A stretch of 64,000 bases of DNA. It comes from Brachybacterium kimchii (lineage in GTDB: Bacteria; Actinomycetota; Actinomycetes; Actinomycetales; Dermabacteraceae). Positions 33,631-43,016 of this stretch are shown here, in pieces (position 1 is the first letter of the stretch; each line of letters starts with the position of its first letter). The notes under the pieces are model-generated. The model was not told where the DNA came from. It did no database searches and worked only from the letters and a program-made list of their open reading frames with translations. The translations under genes and the position numbers were made by a program. The stretch is taken from positions 3,472,001-3,536,000 of the forward strand of contig NZ_CP097218.1 in the NCBI RefSeq assembly GCF_023373525.1. The letters are read 5' to 3'.

Positions 33631-36315
33631 TCAGTGACGCCCTTCCTGGCGCCGCGCGGTCCGGGCCGTGGCGGGAGCGGTCCAGGGGTCCTCGGGCCAG
33701 GGATGCTTGGGGTAGCGCCCGCGCATCTCCTTGCGGACCTCCTGGTAGGGGCCGTCCCAGAAGGAGCGCAGGTCGTCGGTGACGGCGAGCGGCCTGCGCG
33801 CGGGGGAGAGCAGGTGGAAGAGCACGGGCACGCGTCCGTCGACCAGGCGCGGCGTCTCGGCGAGGCCGAAGAGCTCCTGCAGCTTCACCGCGACCACGGG
33901 CCTTCCCGATCCGTCCGCCGCGGTCGAATCCGATGATCCCGTCGCGGCCGACGCGTCGGGATAGTCGATCCGGGCGGTCGAACCCGACGGCACCGCGAGC
34001 CGTTCCGGGGCGAGCTGGTCCAGCCGCGCGGCCTCCGGCCAGGGCAGCAGGCGCCGCAGCGCGGTGGTGAGGTCGAGGCGGGAGAGCGGGGCGTCCGGAC
34101 GCAGTCGCAGCAGGTCCGGCAGCAGCCAGGTCTCGAGGGAGGCGAGCAGCGAGGCGTCGTCCATCGCCGGCCACGGATCGCCGAGCTCACGATGGATCAG
34201 GGCGAGCCGAGAGCGCAGGCTCCGTGCGGGAGCATTCCAGGTCAGAGCATCGAGACCATGCTCCCGGAGGTGGGCGGCGCGGGCGGGGCCGACGTCGTCC
34301 GCCGTGGCGGCCACCGGCGTCGCGCGCAGCACGATCGCGCCCAGTGCGCGCTCCTCGCGCACCGAGACCTTCCCGCCCTCGAGCCGTGCCCGGCGCGTCG
34401 CGCGCAGCAGCGGGCCGGCGAGCTCGAGCGCCGAGTCCTCCTCGAGCGGGGCGGCGGAGCGGATGACGGCGCCCGTCCCGTCCGCGGCGCGCCCGTCGGC
34501 CCGCTGCACCTCTGCGATCGCGAGCCAGTCGCTGCCGCTGAGGCCGGAGCCCTCCGGCAGGGCGGCGCGCGTGCCGCCGGCGAGCAGGTAGCTGCGTGCT
34601 CCGGTCGCGGTGAGGCGTGCGATCCGCTCGGGCCGCGCGAGCGCGAGGACCTGACCCGGGAGGTCGTGCGGGAGGCCCGAGGCGCCGGCGGGCGACGGGG
34701 CGGTGTCGTTCCTCGCCTGCGCGCCCTCGGCGATCCGGCGCAGGCGGGTGACCTCGCGCCGCCAGCGGTCCGCGCCCGGTGCGCGGCCCGCGCGCAGATC
34801 GCGCAGCAGACGCGGCAGGTCCGCGTCGGGCGCGCGATGGTCGTCGGAGATCGCGGCGATCACCTCCGCGACGGCCTCGGGTGCGGCGAGGCGTTCGGCG
34901 CCCTCGAGCAGGGCGCGCGCCTCCCGCACGCCGACGGGCAGGCGGGCGACCCGCCTGCCCAGCGCGTTCGCCCTGCCGTCGGCGTCGATGAGCCCCAGGC
35001 CCGCGAGCACCTCGACGGCCCGCGCCGCGGAGGCCCCGGGCGGGGGAGTGAGCAGCGGCAGACCGGGGAGCAGGGTGGGATCGGCCCCCGTCCCCGTCCC
35101 GGGTTCGCCCGGCGCCGCCCACGGCGACCCCCACGCCGCGACCAGCAGGGCCGCGTCCGTGAGGTCCGCCGAGGCGATCTCGGGCGGGGAGATCGCAGGC
35201 ATCCGCGCGTCGTCCGTCGCCGAGTAGGCGCGCACCGCGAGGCCCGGTCCCTGGCGGGCAGCTCGGCCCGCCCGCTGGTTCGCGCTCGCGCGTGATGCGC
35301 TCACGGTGACCAGGCCCGTCATGTCGCGCGCCCGGTCCCGTCGGACCTCCCGGGAGAGCCCCGCGTCGATCACGAGGCGCACGCCGGGCACCGTCAGGGA
35401 GCTCTCGGCGAGAGCGGTGGAGACGACGACGCGGCCCGGCAGGTCGTGTCCCGGTGGTGGGGTGTCGGTCCCTGCCTCTTCCGGTGCCCGCCCGCGCGTG
35501 GCCCGGTCCTGCTCGCGCGCGGGCAGACGGCCGTGCAGAGGCAGCACCTCGAGATCGGGGGCGCGCGAGCGGATCCTGCGCACCAGCTCGTCGACCTCCC
35601 GGGCGCCGGGCACGAACACGAGGGCGTCGCAGTCCTCCTCGGCCCGGTGCTCGATGGTGATGCGCGCGAGATGGTCCAGGAACTCCCGGGTCACGCCGCG
35701 GGCGTCGAGCCGAGGGGCGCTGCCGGGCTCGTGCGCGATGCGCAGCGGGTGCAGGGGAGCGGGGACGTCGACCACGCGCGCCCCGCCCAGCAGGTCCGCG
35801 ACCTGCGCGGCATCGAGCGTCGCCGACATCGCGACCACCGTGAGATCCTCCCGCAGAGCCCGCACCTCGGCGAGCATGCCCAGCAGCAGATCGCCGTCGA
35901 GCGAGCGCTCGTGCACCTCGTCGAGGATCACCGCGTCCACGCCCTCGAGCTCGGGATCCGCGAGCAGCCGGCGCAGCAGGACGCCCGGGGTGAGGACCTC
36001 GAGACGCGTCTGCGGGCCGACGTGCCTCTCCCCGCGCACGGTGAGGCCCACGCGCTCGCCGAGGCGCGAGCCGTCGAGCTGCGCGATCCGACGCGCGGCG
36101 GCGCGCACGGCGACGCGCCGCGGCTGGGTGACCAGGATGCGGCCGGGCACGAGGTCCGCCACGAGCGGCGGCACGAAGGTGGTCTTGCCGGTGCCTGGGG
36201 GCGCCGTGACCACGAGCGCACCGGTCGTCGCGGCGTCGGCGAGCTCCTCGCGCGCGTCGGCGACGGGCAGACCGGCGCCGATCGCCGCGAGGTCGAAGGG
36301 ACGGGGCGTCGTCAT
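33631..36315 (-). CDS. hrpB: ATP-dependent helicase HrpB
   Basis: An 894-residue DEAH-box type helicase. Motif I is PPGTGKTTFVPP (about residue 41), motif Ia TQPRRVA, motif II LDEVHERS (the family often has DEFHER or DEVHER), motif III MSATLD, and motif VI ASANQRAGRAARQGPG. The C-terminal HrpB-specific region ends with DLRSFWDGPYQEVRKEMRGRYPKHPWPEDP, a near-universal signature. The helicase's cellular substrate is poorly known in general. The start at 36315 gives a normal N-terminus; no partner gene overlaps. Confidence 0.95.
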   Translation of the reverse strand: MTTPRPFDLAAIGAGLPVADAREELADAATTGALVVTAPPGTGKTTFVPPLVADLVPGRILVTQPRRVAVRAAARRIAQLDGSRLGERVGLTVRGERHVGPQTRLEVLTPGVLLRRLLADPELEGVDAVILDEVHERSLDGDLLLGMLAEVRALREDLTVVAMSATLDAAQVADLLGGARVVDVPAPLHPLRIAHEPGSAPRLDARGVTREFLDHLARITIEHRAEEDCDALVFVPGAREVDELVRRIRSRAPDLEVLPLHGRLPAREQDRATRGRAPEEAGTDTPPPGHDLPGRVVVSTALAESSLTVPGVRLVIDAGLSREVRRDRARDMTGLVTVSASRASANQRAGRAARQGPGLAVRAYSATDDARMPAISPPEIASADLTDAALLVAAWGSPWAAPGEPGTGTGADPTLLPGLPLLTPPPGASAARAVEVLAGLGLIDADGRANALGRRVARLPVGVREARALLEGAERLAAPEAVAEVIAAISDDHRAPDADLPRLLRDLRAGRAPGADRWRREVTRLRRIAEGAQARNDTAPSPAGASGLPHDLPGQVLALARPERIARLTATGARSYLLAGGTRAALPEGSGLSGSDWLAIAEVQRADGRAADGTGAVIRSAAPLEEDSALELAGPLLRATRRARLEGGKVSVREERALGAIVLRATPVAATADDVGPARAAHLREHGLDALTWNAPARSLRSRLALIHRELGDPWPAMDDASLLASLETWLLPDLLRLRPDAPLSRLDLTTALRRLLPWPEAARLDQLAPERLAVPSGSTARIDYPDASAATGSSDSTAADGSGRPVVAVKLQELFGLAETPRLVDGRVPVLFHLLSPARRPLAVTDDLRSFWDGPYQEVRKEMRGRYPKHPWPEDPWTAPATARTARRQEGRH

Positions 36316-36365
36316 GGGAGAGGGATCATCGCAGGTCGTCGAGCGCTTCGGCGGATGCCGGCCGC

Positions 36366-36923
36366 TCAGTCGATGAGGTCGAACTCGACGGAGTCCTTGC
36401 AGACGCTCGTCACCGACAGCGTCCACTGGTCCACGGAGATGGTGTCGCCCACGTGCGCGGTCTCGATCGGCCTCTGCGTGCCGTCGATGTCCGCGACGAG
36501 GTCCGCGCCGTCGTCGTCCGTGAGGTCCTCGAGCGAGACCTTCAGCGTGAGGTCGTCGCGCTGGGGCAGCGCCGGGTCGTTGGGCTTCTCGCCCTTCACC
36601 AGGAACGCACCCTCACCGGTGCACGCGTCCGTCAGCTCGGGCTTCTGCTCCGGCGGCGTCACGGCGATCGGCTCGGCCGATGCCGAGGAGTCGCCGGTCG
36701 AGCCGCTCGACCCGCCGTCGGACGCGGCGCCGCCGTCGGAGGCTCCGGCGCCGGAGGCCTCGGACGAGCCGCCGCCGTCGGACTGCGCCGCGCCGGAGTC
36801 GGCTCCGTCGGACGCTCCGTCCCCGCCGCTGCAGCCCGCGGCGAGCACCAGGGCCGCACCGAGCGCGCACGCGAGGGACACGGGGCGACGGGCGGCGGCG
36901 AGGCGGTGAGGGAAGCGCTGCAC
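36366..36923 (-). CDS. Putative lipoprotein, Ser/Gly/Asp-rich linker
   Basis: A 185-residue exported protein. Residues 14-31 form a hydrophobic signal ending in the lipobox LAAGC. Residues 32-85 are a low-complexity Gly/Ser/Asp/Ala linker, then a small beta domain with two cysteines (TDACTGEGAF and VTSVCKDSVEF) that could be disulfide-linked. It resembles many actinobacterial surface lipoproteins with no assigned function. The start is GTG at 36923. Confidence 0.75.
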   Translation of the reverse strand: MQRFPHRLAAARRPVSLACALGAALVLAAGCSGGDGASDGADSGAAQSDGGGSSEASGAGASDGGAASDGGSSGSTGDSSASAEPIAVTPPEQKPELTDACTGEGAFLVKGEKPNDPALPQRDDLTLKVSLEDLTDDDGADLVADIDGTQRPIETAHVGDTISVDQWTLSVTSVCKDSVEFDLID

Positions 36924-37134
36924 TGCGGTCTCCTTCGAAGTGGGGGTGGGGGCCGACGGGGCTGAGGGGACTCACGGAGCCGTGGGCCGAGTCCACGCTA
37001 CCGGAGCGGTGCCCGACTCACGAGGACACATGAGAGGCGCACGGACCGACCGTGCGAGAGACTGGCGCGGTCGCCGGAGGCGACACGCACGAGCAGCACC
37101 CGCGAGCATCACGCACGAGGCGGAAGGAGGCGCG

Positions 37135-37989
37135 ATGAGCACGCAGGAGCCCCGCACGCCGCGCCCCGCCGCGCCGTCCGCGCGACCCGCCGTGCCCTCG
37201 CCGGCCGCGCTGCGGGGACGTCCCGCGCCCGCTGCGCGCGTGCGGCCCGTCGACTGGACCGCCACCGGGCGACGAGCCCCGGACCAGGGCGAAACCCGAG
37301 GTGGGAGCGAGGAAGAGCGCCCGGGGCAGCACCGGACGCACGGCACGGCGACGCCGCAGGACCCGTCGGCCGGTGACCGCCTGCCCGCGCACCGACGCGC
37401 CCGGACCGTCGAGCTCCCGCGCCCCGCGCAGGCGCCGCCTGCCGAGGCCGTCCACTCCCTCGTCCCCGAGGACCCGCGCCCGAACCTGCGCCCGCTCACG
37501 ATCGACGAGGGCGCGATACGCACCGTCGGCGTCACCGACGTCCCCACCGAGACCATCGTGCACACCGTGGCCGACCCGGAGGAGTCGTGGAGCGCCGACG
37601 CCGGCACCAGCGACCACTTCCTGCGCGGTGACCTCGTGGTGCAGGTGCACCGTGCCGAGAACGCCGTGATCGGCCTGTTCACCTCCCGCTACGCGCTCTC
37701 CGTGCGACCCGAGGAGTACGAGGACGCGCTGGACGCCGCGATCGAGGCCTCCGGCAGGTCGGCCCGCGGCGGCCGTGGCACCCGCCACCCCACCACCCGC
37801 CGCGAGCTGCTCGCGCGCATGGAGAAGGCAGGGTTCGTCGTCACCCCCGGCGCCGGACACGGGCGCGTCGCCCACCCCGACCATCCGGGCCTCTTCGTGC
37901 CCTTCGCGAGCACCCCGTCCGACGTCCGCTTCACCCGTCACGCCGTCGCCCAGATCCGCCGCGTCTTCGGCATCGACCTGCGGCACTGA
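37135..37989 (+). CDS. Protein with C-terminal HicA-like domain, unknown function
   Basis: A 284-residue protein. The first 120 residues are Pro/Arg/Ala-rich and probably disordered. The centre (SADAGTSDHFLRGDLVVQVHRAENAVIGLFTSR spacing) is a beta-strand region. The last 70 residues, RRELLARMEKAGFVVTPGAGHGRVAHPDHPGLFVPFASTPSD in outline, follow the order of the HicA RNA-binding fold (GF, GSH-like GAGHGRV, P-F). No HicB partner is adjacent, so a toxin role is doubtful. GGAAGGAGG precedes the ATG. Confidence 0.65.
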   Translation: MSTQEPRTPRPAAPSARPAVPSPAALRGRPAPAARVRPVDWTATGRRAPDQGETRGGSEEERPGQHRTHGTATPQDPSAGDRLPAHRRARTVELPRPAQAPPAEAVHSLVPEDPRPNLRPLTIDEGAIRTVGVTDVPTETIVHTVADPEESWSADAGTSDHFLRGDLVVQVHRAENAVIGLFTSRYALSVRPEEYEDALDAAIEASGRSARGGRGTRHPTTRRELLARMEKAGFVVTPGAGHGRVAHPDHPGLFVPFASTPSDVRFTRHAVAQIRRVFGIDLRH

Positions 37990-38028
37990 CCCGTCCCACA
38001 GCCCCACCACCCACCGAGGAGAGCACCC

Positions 38029-38406
38029 ATGACCCAGGCCATCAGCACCGACCAGGCCCCCTCCGCCATCGGCCCCTACTCGCAGGCCGTCCGCCATGGC
38101 GACACGATCTTCGTCTCCGGGCAGATCCCGCTGGACCCCGCCACCGGCGAGATCGTCGAGGGCGGCGTCCGCGAGCAGACCCGCCGCGCGCTCACCAACG
38201 CCGGCGCGATCCTCGAGGCCGCCGGCTCCGGGCTCGAGAAGGCACTGCAGGTCACCGTCCTGCTCGACTCCATCGAGGACTTCGCGGCCGTCAACGAGGA
38301 GTACGGGACCTTCTTCACCGAGCCGTACCCCTCGCGCATGGCCTACGCCGTCGCCGCGCTGCCCAAGGGCGCGCTCATCGAGGTCACCGTGGTCGCCGCC
38401 GCCTGA
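38029..38406 (+). CDS. ridA: RidA family enamine/imine deaminase
   Basis: A 125-residue protein of the YjgF/YER057c/UK114 family, which hydrolyses reactive enamines such as 2-aminoacrylate released by PLP enzymes. Diagnostic parts are AIGPYSQAV, FVSGQIPLDPATGEIV, and PYPSRMAYAVAALPKGALIEVTVVA with the substrate-binding arginine. It sits 49 bases upstream of a MalY/PatB-type PLP enzyme, whose beta-elimination chemistry would create just such imines. Confidence 0.93.
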   Translation: MTQAISTDQAPSAIGPYSQAVRHGDTIFVSGQIPLDPATGEIVEGGVREQTRRALTNAGAILEAAGSGLEKALQVTVLLDSIEDFAAVNEEYGTFFTEPYPSRMAYAVAALPKGALIEVTVVAAA

Positions 38407-38455
38407 CCCGCCCCACCGTCCGCACACCCGCCCGCACCGCGCACCAGGAGGAACC

Positions 38456-39748
38456 ATGACCGCGTACGACCTCGACACCCTCGTCGACCGCACGTCCATG
38501 GGCTCCTCCAAGTGGACGGCGATGGGCGAGGCGGCGCGCACGGCCGACGTCGACCTGGAGCGATGTCGCGACACGGCGGGCGCCCCCATCGCGCCCTTCT
38601 CCGTCGCCGACCTGGACCTCGCCAATGCGCCCGAGATCATCGACGCCCTCCAGGGCGCCCTCGCGCGCGGTCTCGTCCTGGGCTACACCGTCCCCACCGA
38701 CCACTACCTGGGCGCCGTCACCGGCTGGATGCGCCGACGCCACGGCTGGGACGTCGACCCCGACTGGATCCGCGTGACGCCGGGCGTCATCCCCGCCTTC
38801 ACCTGGGCCATCCGCGAGCTCACCGCACCCGGTGACGGCATCATCGTGCAGACCCCCGCGTACTACCCGATGTACCGGTCGATCATCTCGAGCGGCCGGC
38901 GCATCGTGCGCAACCCGCTCGTCGAGAGCGCGGGCCGCTTCCGCCTCGACCTCGACGAGCTCGAGCAGCTCGCGAAGGACCCCACGACGACGATGCTGCT
39001 GCTGTGCAGTCCGCACAACCCGACCGGCCGCGTGTGGGAGCGATGGGAGCTCGAGGAGATCGCCCGGATCGTCGTGGAGAACGACCTGCTGCTGGTCAGC
39101 GACGAGATCCACGCCGATCTGGTGCAGGAGGGCCATGAGCACCTGGTCGCGCCGACGATCGACCCGCGGCTGGCCGAGCGCACCCTCGTCCTCACCTCGC
39201 CCAGCAAGTCCTTCAACCTCGCCGGGCTCGGCATCGCCAACGCGATCATCCCCGACCCGGGGCTGCGCGCACGCCTCACCGAGGCCCGCGACGACCTCGG
39301 CTTCGACAATCCCAACGTGCTGGGGGCCGTGGCCTGCGAGGCCGCGTACACGCGGGCCGGGCCGTGGCTGGACGCGGTGAACGAGCTGGTCGCCCGCAAC
39401 CACCGCCGGGTGCGGGAGATCTTCGCCGAGCGCCTGCCTGCGGTGCGCGTGTGCGACCTCGAGGGCACCTACCTGCAGTGGATCGACCTGCGCGCGCTCG
39501 GGCTCTGCCACGAGGAGCTGACGCGGCTGCACGCGTGCGAGGCGATGCTCTACTGCGACGAGGGCGCCGTCTTCGGTCCCGAGGGGGAGGGCTTCGCCCG
39601 GCTCGTCATCGCGACCCCGACGTCCGTGCTCGAGGCCGCGCTGCACCGCCTCTGCTCCGCCTACGAGCGGGCGCTCGCGGAGCGGCCGGATGCGCAGCGG
39701 CGGGATGCTCAGAAGCGATCGGCGATGGCCTCCAGCCGCGCCCTGTAG
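38456..39748 (+). CDS. MalY/PatB-type PLP C-S lyase / aminotransferase
   Basis: A 430-residue fold-type I PLP enzyme. It shows SKWTAMG at the start, SVADLDLANAPEIIDAL, the PLP-phosphate contact TPGVIPAF, CSPHNPTGRVWERWELEEI, LVSDEIHADLV, and the PLP lysine in TSPSKSFNLAGLGIAN. MalY/PatB proteins usually cleave cystathionine or similar C-S bonds. CCAGGAGGAACC precedes the start. The ridA gene just upstream would detoxify the aminoacrylate product. The 3' end overlaps the convergent DinB gene by 40 bases. Confidence 0.9.
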   Translation: MTAYDLDTLVDRTSMGSSKWTAMGEAARTADVDLERCRDTAGAPIAPFSVADLDLANAPEIIDALQGALARGLVLGYTVPTDHYLGAVTGWMRRRHGWDVDPDWIRVTPGVIPAFTWAIRELTAPGDGIIVQTPAYYPMYRSIISSGRRIVRNPLVESAGRFRLDLDELEQLAKDPTTTMLLLCSPHNPTGRVWERWELEEIARIVVENDLLLVSDEIHADLVQEGHEHLVAPTIDPRLAERTLVLTSPSKSFNLAGLGIANAIIPDPGLRARLTEARDDLGFDNPNVLGAVACEAAYTRAGPWLDAVNELVARNHRRVREIFAERLPAVRVCDLEGTYLQWIDLRALGLCHEELTRLHACEAMLYCDEGAVFGPEGEGFARLVIATPTSVLEAALHRLCSAYERALAERPDAQRRDAQKRSAMASSRAL

Positions 39749-40296
39749 TCGGGCCAGTCCTCGCCGGCCGGCAGGTTCGAGTTGTCGCGGCGCAGTCCGG
39801 CCGCCCCGTCGATGCCCTCGCGCAGGATGTCCGCGTGGCCCGCGTGCCGGGAGACCTCTGCGGTGACGTGCACGAGGATCCGGTGCAGGGAGATCGTGCG
39901 GCGGCTGCGCGGCCACCAGGGGACCTCGGCCGTGGTCTCGAGCGGCAGGGCCTCGACGACCTCGTCGACGAAGGTCTGCACGCGCCGGTAGCGGGCCACC
40001 ACGAGCTGCGCGCTCTCGCCGGCGGAGGCGTACATGTCGACCAGCGGGTCGGTCTCCTCCGCGGCCGGCGGCACCAGGTCCTCCGGATGGGGGTACGGCT
40101 CGGGGGAGACGAGGGAGAAGTAGCCGGCCTCGACGTTCGCGACGTGCTTGACCAGCCCCAGCAGGTTGGTGCCGGTGGGTGTGCGGGGCAGGCGCAGGTC
40201 CCGCTCGCTCAGGCCGTCGAGCTTCCAGAGCAGGGACTCCCGCGCCTCGCGCAGGTACTGCAGGAGGGTGGACGTGGGATCAGTGGTGGGCGCCAT
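39709..40296 (-). CDS. DinB family protein
   Basis: A 195-residue four-helix-bundle protein of the DinB/DUF664 superfamily. Candidate metal ligands are the histidines in LLGLVKHVANVEAGYF and in LVHVTAEVSRHAGHADILREGIDG, spaced as in the family. Members include mycothiol-dependent transferases in actinobacteria, but specificity is unknown. It overlaps the MerR gene start region by 17 bases and shares a transcription unit with it; the 3' end overlaps the MalY-type gene. Confidence 0.88.
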   Translation of the reverse strand: MAPTTDPTSTLLQYLREARESLLWKLDGLSERDLRLPRTPTGTNLLGLVKHVANVEAGYFSLVSPEPYPHPEDLVPPAAEETDPLVDMYASAGESAQLVVARYRRVQTFVDEVVEALPLETTAEVPWWPRSRRTISLHRILVHVTAEVSRHAGHADILREGIDGAAGLRRDNSNLPAGEDWPDYRARLEAIADRF

Positions 40297-40975
40297 GGGG
40301 ACCAGTCTGCCCCTCCTCGGCCCCGACCTCGAGGCTGACGGAGGCATGTGCGAGCGCCCGCAGCACCACCGTCAGCTGGGTGAAGGCGAGGGAGCCGATG
40401 AGCGCTTGGCGCACGATCGCATCGGTGCTGGGGGAGTGCCCGTCGGCCGTTGCTCCGGGCGTGCTCTGCGGGGCGCTGCGGATCCCCGCGAGGTCCTCCC
40501 TGGCGATCTCTTCGAGCGGGCGGGCGTAGCGCAGCAGGGTCGGCAGGTCCGAGGCGACGCCCTCGGCGCCCATCGTCCCGAGCAGCCGGTCGAGGGCGAC
40601 CCGGGGGCCGCTGCCGACGTCCGCCCAGCCCATCGCCTCCACCAGCTCCGCGACGCGCGGGTCCTCTCCCTCCGGCGGGGGCTCCTCGTGCAGACGGGCG
40701 GGCAGACCCGTCGCGATGGCCTGCGCGATCTCGAGGGCCTTCACGAGGGGCCGACCCTCGTCGATCACGGTGGTGAGCGTCCGGATGTCCTCGATCGGGG
40801 CATGGGCGAGCTCGCGCAGCGCGCGGATCAGAGCGAGGCGCTCGAGGTGCTCGCGTCCGTAGTCGAAGCGTGTCGCGGTGAGCCGACGGCCGGGCGGGAG
40901 CAGCCCCTGGCGCCGGTAGTACTTGATGCTCGCCGTGCTCGTGCCGCTCGTGCGGGCCAGCTCGTTCAGCAGCAT
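40280..40975 (-). CDS. MerR family transcriptional regulator
   Basis: A 231-residue regulator. The N-terminal winged helix reads LLNELARTSGTSTASIKYYRRQGLLPPGRRLTATRFDY in outline, followed by the helix LERLALIRALRELAHAPIEDIRTL. The effector part (residues 90-231) is long for a MerR protein and has no cysteine cluster, so a drug or metabolite ligand rather than a metal is likelier. It is divergent from a DUF2306 membrane gene and overlaps the DinB gene downstream. Confidence 0.9.
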   Translation of the reverse strand: MLLNELARTSGTSTASIKYYRRQGLLPPGRRLTATRFDYGREHLERLALIRALRELAHAPIEDIRTLTTVIDEGRPLVKALEIAQAIATGLPARLHEEPPPEGEDPRVAELVEAMGWADVGSGPRVALDRLLGTMGAEGVASDLPTLLRYARPLEEIAREDLAGIRSAPQSTPGATADGHSPSTDAIVRQALIGSLAFTQLTVVLRALAHASVSLEVGAEEGQTGPHGAHH

Positions 40976-41093
40976 GCGATCCCCCTCGGACCTCGCCGGC
41001 GCCGCCGTGCGGATGCTCCGGGACGGTCGGATAGTGCGAGGACCGGCAGCTATCTTGATGGCGCCGTGTCGCCCGTCACATTACCTTCGGCGC

Positions 41094-41582
41094 ATGGGCA
41101 CACCCGTCGTCGTCATCGTCCTCCACGCGCTCGGTGCGCTGATCGTCCTCACGCTGGGGCCGATCCAGATCTTCCGCCGCCACCGCGACCGTGCGCACCG
41201 CTGGCTGGGTCGCACGTGGGCGATCGCCATGGTCCTCACGTGCGTCTCGAGCTTCTTCATCCACCCGCAGGGGCTCAGCTGGCTGCACGCGCTCGCGGTG
41301 TGGACGCTGTTCTCCATCACGATGGGAGTCGTCAACATCCGGCGCGGCAACGTCTCGGCGCACCGGGTGTGGATGATCGGCTCCTACCTGGGCACGTGCA
41401 TCGCATTCGTCTTCGCGATCCTCTCGCCCGGGCGGCTGATACCGCACCTTCTGCGCTCGGATCCGGTGCTGACCCTCGTCTTCTTCACGGGAGTGGTCGC
41501 GCTCGCCGTGGCGTGGGCCGGGATGGTGGTCCGTGTGCGCGGCACGCGCCGCGATGCGCGCAGGCCCCTCGCCGTCGAGTGA
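41094..41582 (+). CDS. DUF2306 family membrane protein
   Basis: A 162-residue protein with four membrane segments. Conserved parts are FRRHRDRAHRWLGRTWAIAMVLTC and GNVSAHRVWMIGSYLG, whose histidines are the DUF2306 hallmark. ATG 41094 is preferred; an in-frame ATG at 41058 lies only two bases past a possible -10 (TATCTT, 41051-41056). The MerR gene is divergent, so this may be its target. Confidence 0.75.
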   Translation: MGTPVVVIVLHALGALIVLTLGPIQIFRRHRDRAHRWLGRTWAIAMVLTCVSSFFIHPQGLSWLHALAVWTLFSITMGVVNIRRGNVSAHRVWMIGSYLGTCIAFVFAILSPGRLIPHLLRSDPVLTLVFFTGVVALAVAWAGMVVRVRGTRRDARRPLAVE

Positions 41583-41896
41583 GGCCCGGAGCCCGGAAAG
41601 CCCCTGACAAAGAAAGCGCCCCGGCTCGTCCCCACGAGCCGGGGCCATCCCTTTCCCCCGCGTTCCGGCTTCAGTGGCGGGGCCACCTCCTCAGAAGGCC
41701 CGACCGCCGGTAACGCGTTGAGTACAGATAACCAGCCTGTCTGCAAGATTCGCTGGAGCGTCCCTACGGGTTTCCTGGGAAGGGCGCCCCAGGGTGTGCA
41801 GATCCTGTGCGCCCTCCGCATCGCCCCAGGTCAGCGTGGCGAGCGTCGGGTCGTGAGGGCACGTTCCCTGCACCGCCGGATGCGAGGTGATCCGCG
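41583..41896. other. Gene-free stretch between convergent genes
   Basis: Contains the terminator listed at 41618-41645, then about 250 bases without a supported gene. A CCTGGG/CCCAGG-type hairpin lies near 41777-41797 and may end the minus-strand symporter transcript. Nothing else stands out. Confidence 0.5.
41618..41645 (+). terminator. Terminator of the DUF2306 gene
   Basis: A perfect 12-bp stem (GCCCCGGCTCGT with its complement) closes a CCCC loop 35 bases after the stop; CATCCCTTTCCC follows, so a short T-run is present. Confidence 0.8.
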
Positions 41897-42907
41897 TCAC
41901 CGCGGGTCCGCGTCCTGACGCTGCGCCGTGCGCCGGTAGTACATGGCGAGCACCGCACCGGAGAGGTTGTGCCAGATCGAGAACACGGCGCCGGGCAGTG
42001 CCGCGGCGGGGCTGAAGTACTGGGCGGCGAGCGTGGCGGCGAGTCCCGAGTTCTGCATGCCGACCTCGATCGAGGTGGTGCGGGCGGTGCGGATCGGCTG
42101 GCGCAGCACGCGCGCGAACCAGTAGCCCAGCAGGTAGCCGAAGGCGTTGTGCAGCACCACGGCGAGCAGCACGAGCGCGCCCGCGGAGACGATCTGGTCG
42201 GCGCTGCCGGAGACCACCGCGATGACGACCAGGGAGATGCCGGCGACGCTCACCCACGGCAGGGCCGGCAGGATGCGGTCCACCAGACGCGAGAGCACCA
42301 GGCGGATCACGAGACCCGCGATCACGGGGATCAGCACCATCTTCACGATGCTCAGGGCCATCTCGCCGGCGTCGAGCGGCATGTAGGCGCCGGCGAGCCA
42401 GAGGGTCAGGACAGGGGTGAGGATCGGGGCGATGAGCGTGGAGATCGAGGTCATCGTCACCGAGAGCGCGGTGTCCGCCTTCGAGAGGTAGTTGATGACG
42501 TTCGAGCTGGTGCCGCCGGGGGCGCAGCCCACGAGGATCACGCCGGCCGCGAGCTCGGGCGGCAGCTGCAGCACCCAGGCGACGGCGAAGCCCACGAGCG
42601 GCATCACGACGTACTGGGCGAGCACGCCGATCAGCACCGGCAGGGGCCGCTTCAGCACGAGCGAGAAGTCGGGGATGGTGAGGGTGAGCCCCATGGCGAA
42701 CATGATGATGCCCAGGAAAAGGTTCGTGTACCCGGAGATCGCCTGCCCGGCGGCGGGCACGAAGAAGCCGAGCGCGGCGGCGGCGAGGATCAGCACGGGG
42801 AACACGGTCACCGCGACGCGCGCGGAGCGGTCCTCGCTCGTGGATCCGGCCGGGGCCGACGGGGGAGTGGGCGGAGCGGAGGTGGGGGAGGAGGGATTCT
42901 GGCTCAT
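41897..42907 (-). CDS. Bile acid:sodium symporter (SBF/ASBT) family transporter
   Basis: A 336-residue membrane protein with about ten hydrophobic segments. Diagnostic elements are GIIMFAMGLTL, VGCAPGGTSSNVINYLSKAD in the first crossover helix, and EVGMQNSGLAATLA in the second. These two crossover motifs bind Na+ and substrate in ASBT-fold proteins. A Ser/Pro-rich tail of about 28 residues precedes the first helix. Substrate could be a bile acid-like or pantoate-type organic acid; no clue from neighbours. Confidence 0.9.
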   Translation of the reverse strand: MSQNPSSPTSAPPTPPSAPAGSTSEDRSARVAVTVFPVLILAAAALGFFVPAAGQAISGYTNLFLGIIMFAMGLTLTIPDFSLVLKRPLPVLIGVLAQYVVMPLVGFAVAWVLQLPPELAAGVILVGCAPGGTSSNVINYLSKADTALSVTMTSISTLIAPILTPVLTLWLAGAYMPLDAGEMALSIVKMVLIPVIAGLVIRLVLSRLVDRILPALPWVSVAGISLVVIAVVSGSADQIVSAGALVLLAVVLHNAFGYLLGYWFARVLRQPIRTARTTSIEVGMQNSGLAATLAAQYFSPAAALPGAVFSIWHNLSGAVLAMYYRRTAQRQDADPR

Positions 42908-43016
42908 GCGCTCACTCTAAACCGGACATCCAGGATCTGAGACGCACTCTCGGCATGCGGGCCGACGGGGCGGGGCCGGCACCGACCGGGCGTCGACCTC
43001 GCGCCGATCGGACCTC

